Below are positions 44,336-54,933 of a stretch of 64,000 nucleotides of DNA, piece after piece. Source of the stretch: Bullera alba (taxonomy: Eukaryota > Basidiomycota > Tremellomycetes > Tremellales > Bulleraceae); contig BCIX01000001.1 in NCBI GenBank assembly GCA_001600095.1, positions 4,365,198-4,429,197 on the forward strand, read 5' to 3'. Positions within the stretch are counted from its first letter, which is position 1, and each line of letters begins with the position of its first letter. The notes under the pieces are model-generated. The model saw only the letters and a program-made list of their open reading frames with translations. It did no database searches and had not been told where the DNA came from. The position numbers were made by a program, and so were the translations under genes.

Positions 44336-45990
44336 ATGCCAGACGCAAAGGATCACTCTGTGCCAGAAGAACACCATGTGCACCGCGTGAGTGACCCCGT
44401 CCAAGCATATGGAGACTGGGTAGCTGACCGCATCACCAGACCGGCCACTGGCTATCTCAGGATCGGAGACACCACCACAAATTCCTCTCTACGACCATAG
44501 AGCATGTGGAGGCCAATCCGAAGGAGCTGCACCCGGTGCTCAAGGAGTTCGAGGAGATGGTCAACAATGACACCAGGCTATACATGCTTTTCCAGCTTAT
44601 GTTTCAGCAGGTGAGGATTTCTTGCTACAGTCTGATACACTGTCACTCACAAAGCAATGCTCAGATCCCCACGAAGAAGGAATATCTCAAAGACCCAACG
44701 CACGAGAACGCGACTGTCCGAGACTTTCCACATCTTCTCCAACTGCTAAACCACGTTCTGATCACTGCGCCAAAATGGACGGACGCTGGACATAGCACAG
44801 GCCTCGTCGGAGTACCGGTCAACGCGTTGCTGGACTGGCCGATGGGGACCACAGCCGGCTTCACGGTCTTCCAGGATCCAAAGGTCAACGCGCAGGTGAG
44901 CTTGAAGTGGGTCGATGGAAGTGCACGTGCTGACGAGTGGGATCAGATGAAGAAGATCCTGAACGTCTGGGGAGAGTTCTTGTCGTCGCCAGACTCCGCT
45001 GTTGTCCTTGGAACGGATAAGGAGGGATGGTTCGGGCCGACCGGTGTCAGCTCTTTGGAACAGGTCGCCAACGACGCCGCCGGCACCTCGTACAAGTTTG
45101 ACGAAATGTTCCACGGTGATCCGAACGACAAGCATCACGGATATGTCTCGTGGGACGATTTCTTCACTAGGTTCTTCAAAGATGGCATCCGGCCTGTCGC
45201 AGGTGAAGATGATGACAACATCGTCGCCAACTGTTGCGAGAGCAAGGTGTACAAGGTAGCAAGAAACGTCGAGGCGAGGGACAAGTTCTGGGTCAAGGGC
45301 CAGGTGAGTCCCACATCAGCCGGCGAGCAGCGTGGTGACACCCTCAAGCCATACTCTGTTCTAGACATGTTGGCGTTCGACGACATGGCGGAGCAGTTTG
45401 TCGGTGGCACCGTCTACCAGGCGTTTCTTTCTGCATTGTCCTACCACCGATGGCACTCGCCAGTCTCAGGCACAGTCAAAAAGGCTTATGTGGTCGACGG
45501 GACGTACTTCTCCGAGCCGATGTACGAGGACTTCACCTCAACACAAGCCGCGGATCCACATGGCGAGACCACGTCCCAGGAATACATCTCTGCCGTCGCT
45601 ACGAGGGCAATAACCTTTATCGAGGCGGACAACCCGAAGATTGGCTTGATGGCTTTCATTGGCGTAGGTATGACCGAGGTCTCCACGTGCGATATCACGG
45701 TCAAGGCAGGAACCAGGGTCAAGAAGGGTCAGGAGTTGGGGTGAGTCGTCTCTGCCATCCGAACAGCCTTCCGTCGGTCCGTGCTAGAGACATGTGGAGC
45801 GGATGGAACCTGTGGAGGCCCGTTCTCGAGGCTTATGATCATACATGCTTATTGTTCTCTTATCAGGATGTTTCACTTCGGCGGCTCGACCCACTGCGTA
45901 CTCTTCCGCAAGGGGGTCCAGGTCTCTGGCTTCCCCGAGCCGAGCGATCACAATGTTCCGGTCAGGTCCAAACTGTGTCATGTGGAGTGA
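44336..45990 (+). CDS. Phosphatidylserine-decarboxylase-like enzyme (PsiD-type family)
   Basis: Pyruvoyl-dependent decarboxylase proenzyme. Exons 44336-44386, 44440-44610, 44665-44895, 44947-45303, 45349-45740 and 45867-45990 give 441 residues. Motifs: VPVNALLDWPMGTTAGFTVF, KKILNVWGEFLSSPDS, YVSWDDFFTRFFKDGIRPV, YHRWHSPVSGTVKKAYVV, MAFIGVGMTEVSTCDITV, and the self-cleavage site MFHFGGSTHC, where Gly-Ser cleavage makes the pyruvoyl group. No presequence or membrane segment is visible, so it is probably cytosolic. Length and motif wording are closer to the soluble PSD-like family that includes basidiomycete aromatic amino-acid decarboxylases (PsiD) than to mitochondrial Psd1 or Golgi Psd2. Substrate cannot be read from sequence. 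Introns 3 (51 nt) and 4 (45 nt) keep the frame if retained. Confidence 0.9.
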
Positions 45991-48376
45991 AGGAGAGTGA
46001 AAGACAGCGGATGAGTGTGGAATGGTGTGAAAGATACAAAGGCTCGAGCAGGCTTGAGCAGGCTCGAGCAGTGTGTAGGGCGCTGTGGCGGCGAGACGCT
46101 TCTGAACTGTAACCTTTGTGATCTGAAGCCCGTCTGAGCCTTGATGCAAACCTGAGATCCGCCTGGTGCTGTCGGGCAGTGTCGGGCCTCGTTGGGCGGC
46201 GCGACTCGGGCTTGGAGGCTTGGAGGCGGACATAGACAGGAGTAGACAGGGTATGGACGGGTCTGGACAGGTATGGACCTGTATGGACGTGTGGACCATG
46301 GACCTGGGCGGACTCTGGCAGACTAGGGCAGACTCTGGCGGATCGCTAGGGAAGCCCTGGGGCAGCTGGACCTCCCTGGAAAGCCGCTGTGAACTGCTGT
46401 GAGACTGGAACGAGCTGCAGAGGTCTCGACCTGTCTCGACGGCCAGGGCCAGCCGGAGCCCTGTCTTATCACCTGCCTGATACACACATTGGGGGAGCTA
46501 CCTGACACTCGCGTTGAAGCGGGCAAGTGTCAGGCTGTATCAGGCTGCTATTTATTCCGGTTGCGGAGCAATTATCGCAGTCGGCGTGGCGTTTGTGTGG
46601 CGCAGTCCAGCCAACCCTGGTATAGTCACCATTCTTCACCATTGTTCTCTTTCGTCTTCTTCATCAAAAGCACTCACGTCAATGGCGCTTTGGAAGTTCT
46701 GCGAAGCCGTGACAGCTGGCGTGATCGGTGAGGCGCACGAATCTGTGAGCGGGACGTGTTTGGGACCTGCATGCGTTACAAGATCTGGTCTGGGCCACCA
46801 CCGGGTCACTCCACCAGAACGTGGCTCGCTAAAGGCAGACTTCTGCGCAACATTGCGGGACCTCGCGAAGCTCGACTTGGCACGTCTATGACGGTAGTGG
46901 TGATAGAGACGGGAAGCACCAGCAATAATGAGATGGCGAGCAAGTACATGACGCCAGCGGTAGCGACCAGATCTCCAATCGTCTACCAGGCTCTTAGCTG
47001 ATGATGCCATATCCCGGCTGGCGTCTCGGAACGGGAAGGACGATCTTCCGGTCATCGTCAAGGTTCGCCGGACGCTGAGAGTGTCTCTGGCAATGGATCG
47101 CCAGATCGTGGATGCAGGTGGATGCAGACGCTAGTCAAGCGTGAGAGCTGGGTTCGATGCCATCGGTGTGATCTGCATCGCGGCGCGGCCAGACACCGCT
47201 ATCGATCACTGATCAGATGCCAGGTCCTTACCAGTATTACAATAACGACACTATAACGGCTGTACTCATTTGCTCAGCCTCAGGTACTATCTTTGATCGT
47301 GTCTCGAGTAAGCTACAGCGCTAGGAGCAGAGGCCCGTTCAGCTTACTAGTTGCTTTCCACATTCCAGACGATCGAGAACGCTGACCTGCTCTGACGAAC
47401 CAGGACGAACCCGGGTTGCTCACCGGCCAATGTCTCGTGCCTGTGTCAAGACGGTGGCGGCGGGAACAGCGCCTCTGCCGGGCACGGGTGATGCTCTGCG
47501 CCTCACGCTGCCTCTCTGCGTTAGGCTGAGCTGCGTTAGAGTTTTGGTTTGCCGATTCCGATGATCTGCAGTAAGCTTTGTTCTCTTCGTCATACCGAAG
47601 CATCCGACCCCGCATGCAAGCAAGCTTGAACAAGCAGGAACGAGCAGTCGGCCGGGGCGCAAGGACGGAAACGGTATTTACCTGTTCCGGGTTTTTTTGC
47701 CTGGACTTTTCGCCGTATCCAATTCGCCACCCTAACGCCATCTTGTCTCAGAACCTTGTCTCTTGTCTCTGTTGGTCGTCTCGATATCCTCGCCTAGCAC
47801 GATGATAATTGCTCGATCCAGTGCAGTGCTGCATGCTCAATGCCGCCATGAACAAAAGCTTACACCCCCAGCGCCGGCCATCGAGGCTGACCTATTGTCC
47901 AAGTGGGCAGATGGGCAAGAACCCTACTTGGAAGACTCGAGGTTAAAGTCGCGGCGTAGCTGCATCGAGCACAACACCACTACTGGCCCGCCCGCTCGCC
48001 AACTTATCTAAATCTAATTAGGATCGCCATCTCGACCAAGGCTGAAGTGGGAAAGTTTCCTCTCAGCAGGTGATTGCAGTGCTGTCACTGGGACCGTTCG
48101 CCCAGATCACTGCGATTCCTTCGAGTGTACATAATAAGACTAGTCGCTAGTCGATTGACCATCCCCCCAACATACCTGTTACATCTCCCTCTTCATCGCC
48201 CTTGATCATCTTGCACTCCACGACTTAACATCTTCATCGTCTTCGAGTCCACCCACAGCCCCATACCACCTTTCAACCAGTTGTGCAGTGCACTATCACA
48301 TTCGTTTCTAGACACATCGCTATCTTTTGGCGACCGACTTCAATACACCCCATACCGCTCATCCCGAACCATCACC
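45991..48376. other. Long intergenic region, upstream of the cyclin gene
   Basis: 2.4 kb without a supportable gene, the longest such gap here. Its first 400 nt hold many short tandem repeats (listed separately). A small spliced ORF at 46682-46832 is possible but weak. The last 250 nt are pyrimidine-rich (CATCTCCCTCTTCATC) and look like the cyclin leader. A large upstream region fits a tightly regulated cyclin promoter. Confidence 0.5.
46041..46350. repeat. Cluster of degenerate short tandem repeats
   Basis: 46041-46070 is three 10-nt units (GGCTCGAGCA, GGCTTGAGCA, GGCTCGAGCA). 46205-46225 repeats CTTGGAGG. 46235-46305 is a run of TATGGACNG/TAGACAGG-like units, and 46310-46345 repeats CAGACTCTGGCGGA. 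Units differ between blocks, which argues against a single satellite. Confidence 0.6.
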
Positions 48377-49654
48377 ATGGCTCAACGACTTCGAGACCCC
48401 ACCCACCCCGCTTCGCTTTGCAAGCTCTCCACCCACTCCCCCACCCTTGTCCACTCGCTCAAGAACAAGGTTAGACCCGAGTTCTTCCACCACATTGCCG
48501 ACAAGACATCCTCGGTGATCAAGATTGCCGATGCCGACGTCGCCATGCTGTCACCACCTCCTACGCCAAAGTGGGCCGATGCCTCGGGCAAGCCTATGAA
48601 CTGGTGGGAGATGCCAAAGGAGAAGGAGGAGGAGGATCTGCCAGAACTTCACGACTTCATCAGAGGTCTGGTTGCTCAGAGTAATGTGCAGATGCCAACT
48701 CTGAGCGTGACTCTGCTATACCTGGAGAGACTTAAGGAGAAGCTGCCTACTGTTGCTACTGGTGAGTACTCGATTTCGTCTCACAAGCTTTCCAAGGCTG
48801 ACCACCCACCAGGCATGAAGTGCACCAGACACCGAGTCTTCCTCGCCGTACTCATCTGTGCCGCCAAGTACCTTAACGACTCTTCGCCAAAGAACATGCA
48901 CTGGCAGAAGTACGGTCGATTCTTCTCTCTCGCCGAGGTCAACTTGATGGAGAAGCAGCTGCTGTACCTCCTCGACTACAACTTGCGTGTCGAAGAGCCT
49001 GAGCTCATCGCACACCTGCGAGACTTCTGGGAGCCAGCACCATCGCCCGCGAGGATGTCGCTCTCCATGGCTTCCATGGCCGTCCCAGCGACTCTCCCAT
49101 CACCTCCACTCACTCCTCACCGACTGCAAGTCAACATCCCATCTTCTTCAAAGTCGAGCTACCACCCGAGTCACGGCCTGCCCACGCCAGAAGACGCCTC
49201 ATTCCGTGCCCAGCAGCAATCACAACATGCCGGTCAATGGTCATCACGTCGACCAACAGTCTTCGACTCGCCTCGTACTGCTTCACCATTGTCACGTCGC
49301 TCCTCAGCATCGCCGTTCACCCTATCGTCACTACATCTTGACGCGCCTACACCAGGTCTGGCACGACGGGGCTCGAGCGACTCGCAACGATCGATATCAT
49401 CAGTCGAGTCAGACGCGCCATACACCGGTCTGTTGGTCGCTCAGAACTCGAATGGCTCGTTGAGGGTGTCTCAACCTGGTCTACCCCGGAAAGCGTCATA
49501 CACCTCTCGGCCTGGTACCGACAGCATTCTCATCGTCGATTCGCCAACGGCTGCGCCTTTGCCATCGCCCACGAGCGTCGGGTTCTTCAAGAAGATTGGT
49601 GTTAGACACCCAACGTCGCTAAGAACAGTGCGCAAGTCGCTACAGGTCCAGTAA
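48377..49654 (+). CDS. Pho80/Pcl-type cyclin
   Basis: Cyclin of the PCL family that would partner a Pho85-like CDK in G1 or morphogenesis control. Exons 48377-48761 and 48813-49654 give 408 residues. The N-terminal 75 residues include [14 protein letters not shown]. The cyclin box spans about residues 85-210: [31 protein letters not shown], then [19 protein letters not shown] and [15 protein letters not shown]. The C-terminal half is Ser/Pro-rich with many SP/TP sites (possible CDK targets). The 51-nt intron keeps the frame open if retained, inserting 17 residues into the cyclin box. Start: MAQRL at 48377; no earlier ATG in frame. Confidence 0.9.
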   Translation: MAQRLRDPTHPASLCKLSTHSPTLVHSLKNKVRPEFFHHIADKTSSVIKIADADVAMLSPPPTPKWADASGKPMNWWEMPKEKEEEDLPELHDFIRGLVAQSNVQMPTLSVTLLYLERLKEKLPTVATGEYSISSHKLSKADHPPGMKCTRHRVFLAVLICAAKYLNDSSPKNMHWQKYGRFFSLAEVNLMEKQLLYLLDYNLRVEEPELIAHLRDFWEPAPSPARMSLSMASMAVPATLPSPPLTPHRLQVNIPSSSKSSYHPSHGLPTPEDASFRAQQQSQHAGQWSSRRPTVFDSPRTASPLSRRSSASPFTLSSLHLDAPTPGLARRGSSDSQRSISSVESDAPYTGLLVAQNSNGSLRVSQPGLPRKASYTSRPGTDSILIVDSPTAAPLPSPTSVGFFKKIGVRHPTSLRTVRKSLQVQ

Positions 49655-50551
49655 TCGCATCGCCATACATCATCAGTACACCTACCGGGGCACGTCTTCG
49701 AATCATCCTTCAAAGTTGTATACTAGCTCTCGGATCCACCTCGCATCTAGTCGAATGGACCGCTTTTCCGCATGTCTTGTTACACTCTTCCCTATTTTTG
49801 GTTGTCCCCTTAATATCCTTTACATCTATACAGTGCACTTGGTAGACCCGGCCCAGCATCCCCTAATAGGGCATATAGCATATGTAGAAGTATGGAAGTT
49901 ACACTGCATGTATCCTTGGCAAACAAACACTTGAGCGAGGTGGCTTACGAATTACGCGGTCTGCGGTTGTATGCGCACTGTGCAATTCTCGCTGGCATTC
50001 GACAGTCTACGTCGTAGATGCCCAAATGAGATGCCACACATGATACATGTGTCGGGTCACGACCTGAATGCCAGACATGTTGGGCAATCCGTACACTAGC
50101 ATCGAAGGGTACGTAGCATACTGCATACCAGGCTGTATGTACCACGCTACCACGTCGTCTCGGTCGTCGGTGCCCAGAAGGATGGTGTGCCAGGTGCCGC
50201 CGGCCCAGATTACACCGAACGGCCGGACCGGAACCGACCGGTCAGTTATTGCGAGAGCAAATCCTCCTGTGCCCGGACCGAGTGTTGTCGCGATCGCTTC
50301 AGCTATAGATGGGACAGACAGAGAGTAAGAAGAGTCGCTTGGTGTCAATGTCCACAGTACGAGCATCAAACATCCTTCGCAAAACTTCCAACCTTGACGT
50401 CGTCTACATCGCTTCTTTTGCATCCCGACACTTTGGCAAAAACGGACACTGGAACTGCTCGACGAACGTGCAAAGTCAAGAGGAAGAGAGGAATCATCGC
50501 GACCCGAGATTGGACTCGCGTGTAATAGGACAGGGATCATAAGTGGACAAC
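49655..50551. other. Intergenic, no gene seen
   Basis: 897 nt between the cyclin stop and the MFS start. Several frames are open on both strands but have no ATG-plus-splice structure. Expected to hold the cyclin 3' end and the transporter promoter. Confidence 0.5.
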
Positions 50552-52157
50552 ATGAGTGCACCAGCGCCAGATCCGCTGGTCGTGCCGCCCGAAGAGAGCG
50601 ATAGGGACTTTGCGGAAACGACCCCTCTGCTCGCCTCGAAGAGGGGCAAAAAGGCCATCACGCCTCTACCAAAACTGCAGCTATCGATCATCTGCCTGAT
50701 CAGGATTGTGGAGCCGATCTGTTTCCAGGTCATATTTCCCTTTGTCAATCAGATGCTGTTGGAGGTCGGCGCCGCCAAGAACGAGGAGGAGGTCGGTTAT
50801 GCTGCCGGTGTAGTGAGTTAAGCTGCTTCGGGTCACAGGCGCAGCATTATTGACAAGTTGTGATAGGTCGAATCGATATTCTCCATCACGCAACTCCTCA
50901 CAGTCTTCCACTGGGGAGCGCTATCTGATCGGATTGGCCGGAAACCGGTCCTCATCATAGGTTGTGTTGGCTCTACGATATCCGCTATCGCATTTGGACT
51001 GAGCCGGTCATTCTGGGCAATCGTCATCACTCGAAGTTTGAACGGAATGATGAACGGCAATATCGCCGTGCTAAAGAGTATCATGTGAGCGGAGCTCAAC
51101 ACGCTCGAGTGTTTCGTTCCTGACACGATCATAGGGCGGAGATCTCAGACGAGACCAACGAATCGCGCGCATTCTCCTTCTTCCCAATGTGTCTCAACAC
51201 CGGTATCCTCATCGCCTCCTTCATCGGCGGTACCTTTGGGTCGTCCAAGTCGTTCCCGGGTCTCATGCGAGCGATCCCTCTGTTCGAGACATATCCATAC
51301 CTCCTGCCGAACCTACTCGCTTCGATTCTACCGTTAGTCGCGGCAGTCATCGCTTGGATATGGCTTGAAGAGACTCTGCCCGCCAAGACCGCTCAAGCTT
51401 CAAATGACGATGCTCAGTCGGACGCTACTATCACCGGAAGCGACGATATCGTCAAAGAGGAGACCTCGCTCAAGGCGCTCTTCACACCTCACATCAACGC
51501 CATCATGTTCTCCTTCGCCATTCTGTCGCTACTGGGCGGTGCGCAAACTGCTCTTCAACCACTGTTCTGCTTTACCCCCGTCAAGGACGGAGGACTAGGA
51601 TTCGGCGAGAAGCAAATTGGAATGGCCATGTCGATTCGGTCCGTCGCGACAATCGTGGTCCAAGTGGCTGCCTTCCCCTACCTACAGCGAAAGATCGGCA
51701 CCAACAGGCTGTATCGGTGGTTGATGATACTGTGGATTCCGACATATATCGGACTGCCCTTCTTGAATGGGATAGCACGGACGGGACACCCTGTGGTTGT
51801 TTGGATCGGTTTGTCGGCAACCTTGCTGTGTAGCGCCATCGCCAATATGGCTTTCGGTTAGTACAGCTACGCAGAGTTAACAGAACCCTTCAGCTGACCT
51901 CCGATATAGTCTGCAATCTGCTCATGACCAACGCCGCGGCACCTTCTAGACACCTCCTCGGCGCGATCAACGGATACTCCCAAGTACTATCCTCTGGAGT
52001 GAGGATCATCGGGCCGGGTGGTGCGTCTATCCTCTACGCTGTCTCCGTGTCAAAGCACATTATGGGCGGGAACCTTATCTGGTTCGTGATCGGAGTGACA
52101 ACAATCATCGGAGTCATCTCTGGTGCTGTGATTGGAGAGTCGCCCAGGCCAACTTGA
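50552..52157 (+). CDS. Major facilitator superfamily transporter
   Basis: Exons 50552-50812, 50867-51084, 51135-51856 and 51910-52157 give 482 residues with about 12 hydrophobic segments. The N-terminus holds a dileucine-like TTPLLASKRG before segment 1. The MFS motif between segments 2 and 3 is clear (WGALSDRIGRKPVLIIG). A 40-residue polar loop (NDDAQSDATITGSDD) separates the two halves. Layout resembles the tetracycline-resistance/ZIFL-like drug:H+ antiporters of fungi (YCR023C type), but the substrate is unknown. Start at MSAPAPDP; the codon three triplets upstream in the same frame is GTG. Confidence 0.88.
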
Positions 52158-52711
52158 TCTGTCGAAGAGAGTGTAGGGCTAGGCGAGCCAGTTCTGATTT
52201 GACATTGAGCATAGATTATAGCACATGCAATACCTGTATAACCACGCCGCATCAGCTAAATAGTGCACAGTACTTACTATTGCGAGTAGGAGCATCCAAG
52301 AAGACCGGCAAGAGAGCAATGAAGTTGTAAAGCCGCCAAAGGGCCACAGATTCAACTGGCCAGCTGTTCTCGACGAAGCACAAGCCTCTAGCCTCATTTT
52401 CACCGGTATGAATATAGACCTTGCAGCCCTGTCCGACCCTGTCGAGCCCTCTGACGATGGGCCTGTTGCTATACTCTGCTGCGATGAAGCAGTCGAACAG
52501 AGGTCCACAGGTCCAGCCGGCCAAAGCCGACTTGATCAACGCGATTTCGACTTTGCTGCGTTGGCTGCGTGGAGTATTGTGGAGGCGTGTGTTGAGCTTA
52601 GCGTTGGCCGGCCGTTGCTGCGCGCTGTCGGACTCGACACTCTATAACTATGCTACGATGTAATCCTTCTGCGACCCACCACTGAAGTCGACCCAGGGGC
52701 ATATCAGCAGC
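52158..52711. other. Intergenic, no gene seen
   Basis: 554 nt between the MFS stop and the proline iminopeptidase start. No supportable ORF, RNA gene or repeat. Confidence 0.5.
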
Positions 52712-54317
52712 ATGCCCTATCCCGAGACCAAGCCATACAATGAGGGCTTCCTCCCTGTGTCCGAACTGCACACCCTACAGTGAGCGGTCGACTCCAGCTG
52801 ATGACGAGGAGGTGTCGCTTTGACTGACTGCTTCTAGTTACATGCAATGCGGCAATCCGGATGGAAAGCCAGGTAAGAGCCCCCTCGCAGCATGAAGATT
52901 ACTGCTGACCCTCGTGTGTGCAGTCATCTTCCTGTAAGCGGTCGAACTACGTCGCGATCACTTTATAAATGCAGTTGTCTGACCGGAGCTGACCATATTT
53001 CAGGCACGGTGGACCGGGAGGTGCTATTGGGATCAATCAGACGGTGTGGTTTAACCCAGAGATCTATCGTGTGATCTTGTTCTCGCAGCGAGGTTGTGGA
53101 AAGAGCACTCCGTATGTTGCATCGGTTAGCTTTCTGCGCGATCTCGAGGTAATGTGTGCGCAGGGCCGGCGAAACGAAGGAGAACACAACCTGGGACCTG
53201 GGCGAGTCAACTTGACCAAGTAAGACATAAGACAGTCACTGACTGATCCTACTCTACATAGTGGCCGATATTGAGAAGATTCGGGAGCATCTAGGTATCC
53301 AGAGGTGGACTGTCTTTGGTGGTTCCTGGCAAGTCTAAGAGTCCCATGACGAACGTCTATTCTGACGATCTCACCTCTCAGGGGTTCCACTCTGGCCCTA
53401 GCATACGCCCAAACCCACCCAGAGTCATGTATCGCCCTCTGCCTTCGGGGAATATTCCTCTTCCGAAAGAAAGAGGTCGATTTTTTCTGGAGAAACGGCA
53501 CGAACTGTGGGTATCCACGACTCGGCCATGCTCCTCATACTAATGCCATTGACAGGGATCTGGCCTGAAGAGTGGTGAGTCAGACCACAACTGATGTGTA
53601 CTGAGACCCTAGGGAGGAGTTTGTCAAGCCTGTCGACGCTTCGAAGCGCGAGCTGGATTCCTTCCTCCCTGCGTACCATGCTCTGTTGACGCATTCAGAC
53701 GATGAGATCAGTCTCGATGCTGCGAAGAGATGGAGCAGATGGGAGAGTCAGGTTGCAAGGTTGCACCAGGATCACGAGGCTATAGCAAAGTCGGACACTG
53801 ATCCGCGATGGGCGAGGTGGGTCTAGGCTTCGTGAGGACGTATTGAGGATTGTCAGCTGATCGGCTGCCATGCCAACATAGGACGTTCGCCTTGATGGAA
53901 TGCCACTACTCGCTAAACAACGTGAGTTGCTTGCCCAAATCAGTCTGTATGCGCTGATCGCATGATGTAGGCCTTCATGCCTGACGGTCACCTCATCACT
54001 GAGGCCCAGCTGGCCAAGATGTGAGCGCGGTCAGCATGTCGCTGTCTGCAAGGCTGACAGATGTAGCCGCCACATCCCTTGCATCGTCGTTCAAGGTCGA
54101 TACGACATGGTGTGCCCTTTCCAGTCGGCCTATGATTTGTCCAAAGCCTGGGGCAAGGGCTTGAGTCTTCGAGTCGCCCACGACTCCGGACACAGCGCTT
54201 CAGAGCCGTCCACGTCCAAGTTGCTTACTGAAGTGAGTGACTATCCGGGATAACGACGCGCCAGCGCCCCTGCTGATGTCACCTGAACAGGCGATGGATG
54301 AGCTTGCCTCGATATGA
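52712..54317 (+). CDS. Proline iminopeptidase (alpha/beta hydrolase, S33)
   Basis: Serine exopeptidase that removes N-terminal proline. Thirteen exons (52712-52779, 52838-52872, 52924-52933, 53004-53111, 53164-53201, 53262-53328, 53382-53506, 53556-53574, 53613-53816, 53882-53921, 53971-54020, 54067-54232, 54291-54317) give 318 residues, the bacterial length. Motifs: YMQCGNPDGKP, VIFLHGGPGG (oxyanion), SQRGCGKSTP, NTTWDLVADIEKIREHLG, nucleophile [28 protein letters not shown] (acid) and DSGHSASEP (His). Exon 3 is 10 nt and exon 8 is 19 nt. Introns 5 (53202) and 6 (53329) must begin with GC to keep the frame: the first GT downstream of either would read through a stop or lose GGSWG. Prokaryote-like family; transfer in the past is possible but the introns argue it is old. 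Confidence 0.93.
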
Positions 54318-54933
54318 GTCGTGTAAGGATCTAAGCAGCATGAGCAGGACCCAATATTCTCAGCAGGTCATGTATGCGAACAGCTGCCGCCTGCAGCCGC
54401 CTCATGCTCAGCCTCAGCCTGCTCAGGAACTCACGCATGACAGGTGCACAGGTGGATGCCGAGATTGCCGGGATCGCGGATTCAGGCGGATTCCCACACA
54501 GCGGTCCCCGGTGGGACCTCCACATGTCTGCCTCGATCGGCCGATTCCAGTGGAATTCCTGAACATGTCATTTCGTCATTCCTCGTCGTTGGTGGGCTTC
54601 GTTCAACGCTATAGAAAAGTCTCTGAAAGGATCCTAGACTGCGTGGGCGGCATGGGCAGAGGCCTGCAAAGGCCGATGATGATGGACAGTTGAGGTACGC
54701 ACTGCTATGAAAGGTTCTCTCTCCTTGCGCCTCGGTGACGAACCCGCCTGCTGACACACCCCTGTCATCGTCTCGCAAATGAGGTCACAGATCGCGGGAG
54801 TCATAAGCTATATTTGACTGCAGATGTCGAGCCGCATGTACAGGATCGGTTGAGCGATCTTGTATATGAGCATCGCTGCGTGTCGCGATCTTGACTTTCT
54901 CCTCAACTCCCTCTCTCCCACCCAGAGTCTGAA
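54318..54933. other. Intergenic, no gene seen
   Basis: 616 nt before the Rds1-like gene. Short CAGCCT/GCTCAG repeats near 54400-54425; otherwise nothing supportable. A short CT-rich leader (54893-54930) precedes the next ATG. Confidence 0.5.

Noticed and set aside
47400..47450. Minus-strand GGGTTCGTCC resembling a tRNA T-loop
   Set aside because: No cloverleaf could be drawn around it.
52712..54317. Proline iminopeptidase as a pseudogene
   Set aside because: Apparent stops disappear once two GC-AG introns and two micro-exons are allowed, and the catalytic triad is intact.
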